From positions 744,001 to 808,000 of the forward strand of contig JAACJP010000005.1 of assembly GCA_013368375.1 (NCBI GenBank): a DNA stretch of 64,000 bases, in the 5' to 3' direction. This DNA is from Tricholomella constricta. Lineage: Eukaryota > Basidiomycota > Agaricomycetes > Agaricales > Lyophyllaceae. Of the stretch, positions 56,071 to 64,000 are shown piece by piece. Every line of letters starts with the position of its first letter. The first letter of the stretch is position 1. The notes under the pieces are model-generated. The model was not told the origin of the DNA. It made no database searches and was given only the letters and a program-made list of their open reading frames with translations. Position numbers and translations under genes: made by a program.

Positions 56071-59000
56071 CTATCTACGTCTTCGATTTAGTCCCCAGCA
56101 TATTGTCAGTGTTTCTTCAATAATTCCATATGTACCAGATGGATTTTTGATACTCGCAAGATGACATATAATGTGTCGAGGTTCAATAATAAAAACCTGA
56201 ATAGATGGTTCTGAGTTTACAATTTTAGTTTGCAAATTTGAGCATGGCTCATGTGTATAAGGGCTTTGTTTTAATTGAGTTGGAGAAAGTGCTCGGTGTT
56301 GTCAAATCAGAAGAAATGATTGCCAAATTCCTTCGAGTGGAAGTTCCCAAATTGCTTCTATATATCCTGTTTCTGTTACATCATCTGATGCTCCTGGAAT
56401 ATAAAACTGAATATGACTGTTTCCTGTATGACTATCGTTTCGGCTGTATGTACGATTTTCAAAGTTAATCTGATGTGGTTTTTTAACTGAAGGTGGAAGA
56501 ATAAGTGTTCCCAAGACTTTAGGAATAGTTTCATATACGGAATGATAATCTTTTCGTACAATTAATTTGAGATATTGGAGAAGCATGAGATAATGCCTTT
56601 CATCTAGTCTAATTGCACTGGCATGAGCCTTAGCAATTTCCATGTCATTTAGAACACTTGTAGGTTTAGACTGAAAGTTGTCAGGTTCCAGAATTTTAGC
56701 TAGTTCAGATTCTGCAGTAGTTTTAAAATTGTTATCATGGAGAAATGCTTCTAAACGTCCTCGACGTGCAGTTTGTTGAAGCATTGTCAACTCCATTTGA
56801 TCTATGATTTAAATGAATAGATGTTAGATGATTTTTAGTATAAAAACTCACAGAGACGACGATTAGTCTTAACTCTTCCCATATCACCATTTACACGTTC
56901 ACCAGGAAATTCACTTAACAGAGAAAGAGGTCCCCAAACTTTTAACATCTCACCATTATGCATGGCATAATGGTGATTAGGCCTTGAATGAAAAATAGGA
57001 TAGAGCTTTTGCATTGAAGAACGATATTTGATGTAATGATTCATATATGCATCTGCTTCAGCATTTGTGACAGAGTATGCTGCAATGATATTTGTAGAAC
57101 AAACTAAATCACAAAAACTCTCGAGTAGCTGTTTTTTATGATTGTTTCTATTCCACCAAAGTTTTGGCATGACAAGAGGGAATATAACAGAAAAAAGGAC
57201 TAGTAGCTCATGCGCTTTGAGTTTTCCATGACTAGCTTCTCCAAGGTTTCCTGGTGGCCTTTGAACCCATGTTGGAAGCTGAACTTCACATATACAAGAT
57301 CGAATTATATGTAATTCCTGGTCCGTAAATTTAAATGCATCTGTGAGATTTTCATAGTCATGATTATCGATATCCTCATCTTCATCTTCAGGTGACATCA
57401 ATACAATATTTTCAAGAGCAGGAGTAGTTGGAGCACTGGAAGTAGGAGTATTACTGTTGTCTAAACTCCATTGGATAAACTCTTCATCAATATCCATCGT
57501 ATCAAAATCAGCTGTTAGCCCTGATGTACTAGCATTTTCAGCATTTTCAACATCACTTTCATTATCTAGCTCTTCAGATATGGAAGTGGTATCAGATATT
57601 TTGTCATCCTTTTCTGAATCTGCAATTGCTTTAAGTGCTGCTTTTGTACGACCAATACCCCAGAGAACACGGAGTTGATATTGAAGGACTCCTTCTAGAA
57701 AATTATGCATATAACCCAGAAGAACATATCGGACTGGATCCCAATAATGAATATCATGTAAAGGTGTCCATCGAACACCAGTTTGCTTGGCAAGAATTTC
57801 TTTATCTTTGACTGTAACAAGGTTTCGCCATTGTTCAGCTTGAGCTCGAACTTCTGCACCTTGCCTCATCTCCCATTCGTGATAGTTCAGATTTTCTATA
57901 TCTTTTTTCTTGCATTTACAAAAAGAGCAAAAAGGACCAGCTCCATGAGACAAGAACCCAGTTACCTTTTTTATACCTCCCAGATCTGCAATTAAAGGAA
58001 TAATCCGAGCAGCAACTGCAGTACCGTCAGGATGCTGATGTGTTGGTAATAATTTTCCAGGAAGGTCAAATTCCATTATCATAGTTCGAATTGAATGAAG
58101 AATATGAGAAATTGTCCAAACATTTGGAGCATGAGGAACTGGAGTCATGCCGATGATAAAAGTATTTTCTCGAAGAAATCTGATTGATAATGGCAAATTC
58201 AAACAGTAGAGTATAATTGCACCACATGATACAACCTTGCCAGCAATTTTGTTGGTAAATGGGTTGAACCAATCAATATAAATAGCAAATATCAGATGAT
58301 GACAAGATTGTAAATAGGGCCGTAGTGAATTCTAAATAGGACTATCATGAATATCATGCATTCGAGTGGTGTTGCCAAGGTGCTGAGTTTTTGCAAATGT
58401 TTGTTGTAAACTTTCTTCAATATTGGCCCGAGAAAGTAAAAAGATAAGCCAGGATTCAAATGATTGAGTATTGAAAAGACATCTCGGAACTCTGCGAGTA
58501 CCATTTCGAGTTTGCCGTTCAACAGAAAGCTCAGTACCACAAGGTTTAGATCGTGGAGAGTGTTTCCATGTGCACCGTATAGGAATTACACCTATAGGAT
58601 ATTGTTTGAAACATTGAGGGCAACAGACAGTTCGTACAATTACTGGGTTGAGCTGGCTATAAGAATAAACTGTTCGGATATCCAAGGGAAAATTGTCGAG
58701 TTTTTTCTGAGTGACGGTGACATTTACTCCAGTCGATCTGAGTGCAATCTGAATAAGCCTGAGCATTGTTGTAATGATGAAACTAAAAGCCTTTAGCATA
58801 GTATTGGCTGTGTTTCTGCTAACTCCAGCATGCAAAGATAGCCAAGCAACTACAATACAGCAGAGATCAAGAACAGGTGCAGCAACTTCAGCAAGATCTA
58901 GTACATGTGCAGTCTGAGATGACAGTGTTGCTGATGTAAAAGAGGATCCAATCCTTTCTGAATGTATAGACGGAGACGATGATCTAACTCTCTGACTACC

Positions 59001-59165
59001 TTGATTTCTTGCTCTCTGACTATCTCGATTTCTTGGAAATCGTAGATCTTGAAGCTCATGATTTCTACGTGTTTGAGTACTGACTTTTTGCCCAGAAACT
59101 CGATGTCCATGATCAGTACAAGTATACTGATTACACTTGCTGCAAGTGCAGAGGACCTTTCTCAT
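56071..59165 (-). pseudogene. Tnp2-like (CACTA) transposase with two in-frame stops
   Basis: From ATG at 59165, CSKC...CTDHGH suggests an N-terminal zinc-binding segment, followed by a Ser/Arg linker and a second cysteine cluster (CCPQCFKQYP). The core reads YIDWFNPFTNKIAGKVVSCGAIILYCLNLP, FIIGMTPVPHAPNVW, GAGPFCSFCKC, GVRWTPLHDIHYWDPVRYVLLGYMHNFLEG, LPTWVQRPPGNLGEASHGKLKAHELLVLF and, at the end, IIEPRHIICHLASIKNPSGTYGI...ICWGLNRRR. This order is that of Tnp2-type transposases. One intron (about 56797-56850) is needed. TAG at 58332-58334 replaces the Trp expected in 'SPI-W-NSL', and TGA at 56302-56304 falls between FLLI and QHRAL. The protein cannot be made full length unless the stops are bypassed. 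Confidence 0.85.
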
Positions 59166-59691
59166 TTTCTCAGATACCCAGAAAAGACCAGAGCAACAAG
59201 CAAGCAGAGCAGATGCCAGAAATATCCAGAAGACACTGGAACTCAAGCTCTCAAAGACCAGACCAGACACCAGAAATCAAAACTCAGGCTCTCAAAGACC
59301 AGATAGAGATGCCAGAAATCAGAGAATCTGGATGCAGCTGTTGAGATCTGTAGATAAGAGAAAAATAATCAGTGATCGGATATACTGGGTTATTTGATTG
59401 TATACCTACCACCTTACAAGTTGCAAACTGCATCAGTATCAGTATGAAATAAATGAATTGAAAGTTATGACAAGAACTCACAATGTGGGGACAAGGGAGA
59501 GTAAAGGCTGAAGGTTGAGAAAAGAACTAATCTGATTATGAGTGATTTGTGAGCGTGCAGCCTATTTCGGAGTTTGATTCTGAGTTTGATTTCAAAATTC
59601 CAAAATCCGGTACTCGGATTCTAGTTTGCCGAAATTTGCCGAATTTCCGACTACCGACTACCAAAAAGTCAATTTTATGTAATCAATTGCG

Positions 59692-59765
59692 TGATGCCAC
59701 TTGATGTACATGTCAAGTGAACTGAATTCATATTGTTCAACATGCCGTGGCAAATGCCTCCGGTG
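59692..59765 (-). repeat. Right terminal inverted repeat of the CACTA element
   Basis: Reverse complement of the left terminal repeat. It is followed by TCA at 59766-59768. Confidence 0.9.
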
Positions 59766-59902
59766 TCAGTCTCTGCAACGATTTGAACGTTTATTGTTAG
59801 GCCCCCACTAACACGTAAATCTCGCAGAATAGTGGTCGTTAAATACAAGATGTTTTGGTTACAAGAGTAGAAAATAAGGAAATAAATAATTATCAACACC
59901 CA

Positions 59903-61321
59903 TCACTTGCCCCTTCCATGAATCTTCTCCAAAAAACTTCTGAAAACCTGTCTCCGCAAGCCCCCGTGCTCTGTCACCTTCTGCCCTTTCTCATCCACAA
60001 TAACGCCATCCTCCGGGATTGTATCAATGAGCTCATTCAACTCCGCATACACCCTTTGCTCATACTCAGCATACGCCTTCCGCAAGCCCACCGCCTCATA
60101 CACCTCCTTCACACGGGCCTCGCACAGGCCACCTGCTTCGTCCTCTCGTCCCTCAGCCTTCATGTCATGCTCCCCACCCTCAGCATCCGCCTCAATGTCG
60201 CCCTTCCGGCCATAGTTGCGATCAAGCACGCTCCGCTGCTCAGGCGTACAAAGTTTCATGGCTGTGTTGATGCACCATGAACACTTGTTGTCTACGATGT
60301 CCGTGCCAACCTTGCCCAGCACCGCCGGCGGTGCAGAGAAGTCGAGGAAGTCGTCCTGGATCTGGAAGTACTCGCCGAGCGGAATGAGGATGGAGAGCGT
60401 CAGGTCGTACGGATGCAGTGTTTTAGTCGCGTCCTCCACAGAGTCCGGCAGGCGTACGGCGTAGGTTTCAGGGATGTGGCACATGTACATTGCGAGGGCG
60501 ACGGGAAGGTGGAAGGAGTAGTATGCGGTCTTGAAGCGGACAATGACGCTATACCTGAACAGGTCGTGATTGGTGATGAGCCTATACTTTGCATGAGGGA
60601 TGGATCAAACATACCGTTCTAGTGAAAAGCGCGCCAGGTCTACGACCTCGGGCGGGGCGGTAACCATGTCCGTTAGTTGGCCCATCTCCGTCTTGTACGC
60701 CATATCATGGAAAAGCTCTACGATGTCCATATAGTACGACTCGCGGCGGAAGTGTGTTTTCAACAGCTGGAAGATGGCGGATTTGAGCATCGGCGCGTCA
60801 TTGACGGCAATCAGCCCAATAGCCGGGTACTTCTTGGACGACGACGAAGGGGGGAAGGTTGGATTCTGTGAGCGGTACCAGCAGGGCTGGCCGCGGCGTG
60901 TAATGGAACCGTCCATGAGGTCGTCTGCGACGAGGAAATAGGCTTGTAGCTGAGATCATGATGCCATGAACAATTGTGAGAGTGTCGGGGAGGGACAGAG
61001 ACGTACCAGTTCGACGGACCACCCGAGAATTGCTGCGTTCACGTATTCTTCTTCGGTTAGGTTGCGTCCTTTGAGGATCTCGACAGTGTCGACAACCGCC
61101 ATGCCGCGGTTCAACTTGCCCCCTTGCACATTGTATTCGAGACTCTGGAGATGCGGTCAGCGTTGGTTTTCCCGGTGATTGAAGACGAGAGTGCAAACCT
61201 TGCGGTACCAACCGACAGCCTCAGTCGGGAGGCCTTCCTTCGTGCAGTGGCCGACAAGCTCATCACGGATAATGTCGAACACAGCTTCGAACCTTGCTCT
61301 TCGCGCTGCCTTGGATGACAT
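59903..61321 (-). CDS. ERG20: Farnesyl diphosphate synthase (ERG20 type)
   Basis: Four exons, complement(join(59903..60581,60615..60949,61007..61144,61199..61321)), give 424 aa. Core landmarks are [19 protein letters not shown], the first aspartate motif LVADDLMD (residues 96-100) followed by [20 protein letters not shown], and the second motif FQIQDDFLD (275-279) followed by a GKVGTDI-DNKCSW segment. Aromatic residues just before DDLMD (AYFLVA) fit farnesyl rather than longer products. The enzyme joins IPP with DMAPP/GPP to make FPP for sterols, dolichol, haem A and sesquiterpenes. The protein is about 70 residues longer than usual because of a Ser-Lys insert, an acidic insert after NYGRKG and a loop in [14 protein letters not shown]. 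The CACTA element ends 137 bp past its stop codon. Confidence 0.92.
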
Positions 61322-61981
61322 TGTACGATCAAAAGAAGGGAGTTCAATTGGCAGTGGAAGAAGAAGGGATGGAAAAATGGATCAGAATCCACCCGCCTCG
61401 ACGATCTATGTAGAGATTGCGCGGGCCCTCCGTAAAAGATATCAATCTGCTAGATGGTAACTGATGTCCGGTCGGCTGCCGGGCTGACGACCTGTCCGCA
61501 TGTCGATGATACCAATCTCACCTCTACCCAGGGTACCGGGGAAGGAGACATGCCCAGCTATGCATTGTGAGTCGCAAGTGGCTGATTGTGCTGTAACGGT
61601 AAACAGTATCGGGCAAGAGTGACATTGAAAGTTCATTATATGAACACTCGCAGACAGGAGCACGATGCGAGTGATGAGTATCACAACGAGGATGCCGAGC
61701 TGGCTGTGGGTCTGTTGTCGAGTTTGTCTCTTTCATGGGGCGTGGTAATAGAAAACAGAGGGGTGGCCGGGAAAAACGGAGGTGTCAGAACATGGATGTT
61801 TATCGACGTTGAAATGCGCATGGCTCCATATCGGTGATCGGAAATGAACGGCAGTAGATAAGATCTGATAAGATCGCTGCTCCAGCCAATCACAGAAGGC
61901 GGTTATACAGCTTGTGTCGGCAAACTTCACTCTGCGCCCGCTTGCGCGAAGCAACGAAGGCCAGAGTCCACCATTCTGCCT
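61322..61981. other. Intergenic, promoter of the FPP synthase gene
   Basis: A 660-bp stretch with no supported gene. It contains the FPP synthase promoter and the 3' flank of the next minus-strand gene. Confidence 0.5.
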
Positions 61982-63166
61982 TCAATTCTCCTCTTCCTCA
62001 ATATAGGCAGGACTCTTCGGCAGCGGCTTTTGGATCTTTCTCCTTGTGCATCTACGCGGCTGGGATGTCGGAGCCGATCCTGTTGGCGGAGCCGGAAACC
62101 TGAAGAGGGCTTCCATTGGCTGCGAGATTTGCGCCTTCAATTTTTCTTTCGCATTGATGCTGCACTGGATCCTGTGGGCAGCTACATCGCGAATGACCGC
62201 CCAGTCAGTGCTGCTGCATGAAGAAAACTCGGTAAGACGAACCCAGCACATCGGTGGTAGGCTTGTCACTCTCATCAGATGGACCGCACAACGTCTCCAT
62301 GCGGGATTTGACAGTGTTAATCATCCTATGTACAGAATCGCTACAATGAGTATGTTACAAGGCTTGAGTAACAATACACACTTTGGATCGGCTACTCTGG
62401 AATCACCACATGAACTCAAGACATCCAGGACAGCGCGCCAACCCATTGGCTCGACGCGATTCTGCAGACCAAAGGACCGGTTTGGAGTGTGCGCCACAAG
62501 CAAAGCCAGAATAGTAGAGAGATGATTCGATGCGGCGTTCGTTAGATGAGGAAGGAATGAAGAATCAGCATCCACGTCGCCCAAGTCACAAAGATCATTG
62601 CCGGACTCTTCACTATGTTCCTCAGAGTCAACAGAGGGGAGAGGGGGCCGTGGATTAAGCTTCAATGCGTTTGAAGCGAGAAAACCGATCTCATCCTCAA
62701 AGCTCCACTCCGGTACGTGTACATCATTGATCAGAAGAGGCCAGCGGGTCCATGTATCCCGTTTTCGGGGCTGTAGTGGGGATGTCGAGGTTTCTCTCTT
62801 GCGCTTTTGGCTTCCCGAACGTGACAGATGGTCATTCGGAGAGCTGGGACCAGGAGTCTGCGAAGGAGAGACATCATGGGAGTTATAAGTTGTGCTTGGT
62901 GGGAAGTCCATGTTTGTCATAGTGTCCGTATCGTATTCTCGTTCCCCCTGGCTTCCAGCATTCAGACGTAGAGCTTCCTCGACCTCATCTTCATCGAGAT
63001 CGTCGTCGTCCGAGTTGAGCTCTTTCTCCGGTCCTCCGCGTCCAGGGCCCGCCTTAGCTATGTGAGAAGTAACATCGAGAGTGTTACTCGTGCGCAGCGC
63101 GCGGATTAACGAGGAATATTCAGTGAGCTCAGAATGTAAAGCTGCAGGGACGAGCTTGCGTTTCAT
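61982..63166 (-). CDS. Acidic/basic nuclear-type protein, family not recognised
   Basis: Three exons, complement(join(61982..62210,62239..62340,62382..63166)), give 371 aa. The N-terminus KRKLVPAALHSELTEYSSLIRALRTSNTLDV looks like a conserved helical motif. Then come an acidic stretch (SDDDDLDEDEVEEAL), a Ser/Pro-rich linker with a basic cluster (QKRKRE...PRKRD), and WPLLINDVHVPEWSFEDEIGFLA. A further helical region (ASNHLSTILALLVAHTPNRS) leads into the end of exon 1, GWRAVLDVLSSCGDSRVADP. The third exon joins with a TC/GTC donor, giving STDWAVIRDVAAHRIQCSI, and the C-terminus is Arg/Lys-rich. Layout suggests a small chromatin or RNA polymerase I-associated factor, but I cannot name it. Confidence 0.7.
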
Positions 63167-63369
63167 TTGAAGTCAAAACTTCAGCCTGGAATGAATGGGG
63201 TTACAAGAGCAATGGTGAGAAACGCTGACTAATAACTATACAGCACCTCGGTACCAAGACACTCCAAACCACTTCACTGCTCCCTCAGTTCCTCCATTAA
63301 CTTCACAAGTGCGTTGCTCCGCCCTTTTATCCTTTAAGTTTCCGCGATATTCACCATGATCTTCGTAGC

Positions 63370-63508
63370 ATGAGAGAGAAGTGGAAGAAAAAGAGATCCC
63401 GCAGGCTCAGGCGCAAGCGCAGAAAGATGAGGGCACGCTCCAGTAAGTTATGGTTTCTGTTGCGCTTCAGACATCGATTCATCAACGATCGTTCTTTTCG
63501 CAGAGTAA
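63370..63508 (+). CDS. RPL41: 60S ribosomal protein eL41 (25 aa)
   Basis: Two exons, join(63370..63442,63504..63508), give a 25-residue peptide of almost only Arg and Lys: MREKWKKKRSRRL then RRKRRKMRARSK. This is the smallest ribosomal protein, a single helix at the subunit interface, and length and pattern match the family exactly. The 61-nt intron splits the penultimate Lys codon, leaving only AG TAA in the second exon. It is much too short for normal gene finders and would be lost if the unspliced frame, which reads on to 63918, were used. The divergent gene starts at 63166, leaving about 200 bp of shared upstream region. Confidence 0.93.
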
Positions 63509-64000
63509 TCGCCCAATGGTGTGTTGGCTTGGGCAATCTCGGCAATGTCACACCAAAACACTGCGAACGGCCAACTGCGAGCGCCCTCCGTCGTTGTAAG
63601 CCCCTCCGCACGTCATTCCGCGACTCGTCGCATCGCCATCACTCTACGTCTCCTCGTTCGCTCGATGAGGTGTATTCGGCTTCAGCACCGTCAAATTTAG
63701 TTGGAGTTGTCCTTGGGTTCACAAATGTCTTGATAAATCGAAATCAAAACTTGTCCATAATATTGTTTTTGAGTCGTGTGCACCAAGATGATCAATATCC
63801 GTGGCTCTCTGAAATACCAATCAGAACCGGATGGATGAAGGTTTATTCTTTGGGCTTGTCATCGATATTCGAAACATATCTTTCTTCAGTCTCGACGCAT
63901 TTGAAACTGGCGGCGTGATGCCAAAGGAGGACCGTCAATCCTAGCTAGTCGTTTTCTCTTTCGTTCTCATTCATTAAAAACTACGGGTCATTCAGCTAGA
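63509..64000. other. 3' flank of RPL41, no gene seen
   Basis: The open frame that continues past the RPL41 donor has no recognisable content. No other coding signal reaches the window end. Confidence 0.45.

Larger units (their letters stand above)
49911..59765. mobile_element. 9.86-kb CACTA/Tnp2-type DNA transposon
   Basis: The borders are inverted repeats of 74 bp (49911-49984 and 59692-59765) beginning CACCGGAGGCATTT, with four mismatches. The 3-bp sequence TCA lies directly outside both ends (49908-49910 and 59766-59768), a target duplication of the size CACTA elements make. Terminal CAC fits the same superfamily. Just inside both ends are related A/T-rich subterminal sequences, plus a 4-fold TGATAAA repeat on the left. 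Cargo: two plus-strand genes, a simple-repeat block and a minus-strand Tnp2-like transposase with two stop codons. It lies between the kinase gene and the farnesyl diphosphate synthase gene. Confidence 0.9.

Noticed and set aside
1..64000. CRISPR arrays, operons, riboswitches, bacterial promoters
   Set aside because: Nothing of the kind is expected or seen; the DNA is eukaryotic with spliceosomal introns throughout.

Overview
The window is nuclear DNA of a filamentous basidiomycete, most likely an Agaricomycete. Genes are dense and split by many short introns (about 46-80 nt) with GT..AG borders and CTAAY-like branch points. Several proteins are of kinds common in mushroom-forming fungi: a fungal GST-like protein, a MYND/Mss51-C protein, an HNH_2-type protein, an RGG-rich Argonaute and a Tnp2-type transposon. 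All exon joins were worked out by hand from frame and splice signals.

Layout. 1-475 is the end of a Ty1/copia element with its 3' LTR. 476-10.9 kb: a GST-like pseudogene fragment, a Ser/Pro-rich protein (-), a MYND protein (+), the intact GST-like gene (+) and a TPT/DMT-family sugar transporter (-). 10.9-15.2 kb: a head-to-head pair, a PD-(D/E)XK-like protein (-) and a RING protein (+), with an intron-containing tRNA-His(GTG) between them. 15.8-26.3 kb: a run of housekeeping-type genes: AAA ATPase (+), Hcs1/SMUBP2-like helicase (-) with a 1-nt frameshift, M20 amidohydrolase (+, 16 exons) and ketopantoate reductase (+). 26.7-30.3 kb: Argonaute with all four catalytic residues. 30.5-35.7 kb: an inverted second copy of the PD-(D/E)XK/RING pair, flanked by direct copies of the 3' part of an acidic low-complexity gene. 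35.7-39.1 kb: decayed coding sequence, including an Sds3-like pseudogene. 39.2-49.7 kb: a tandem duplication of an HNH gene plus a NIMA-type kinase gene, in which only the downstream kinase is complete. 49.9-59.8 kb: a 9.86-kb CACTA/Tnp2-type DNA transposon with 74-bp inverted repeats, a TCA target duplication and a transposase broken by two stop codons. 59.9-64.0 kb: farnesyl diphosphate synthase (-), an unrecognised protein (-) and the 25-residue ribosomal protein eL41 (+).

The main theme is recent local rearrangement around an Argonaute gene: an inverted segmental duplication, a tandem duplication, pseudogenes whose stops are consistent with C-to-T change, and several mobile elements. The most interesting unit is the PD-(D/E)XK-like/RING divergent pair. 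It has been copied as a unit, and the nuclease-like protein is intact at 284 aa in both copies.
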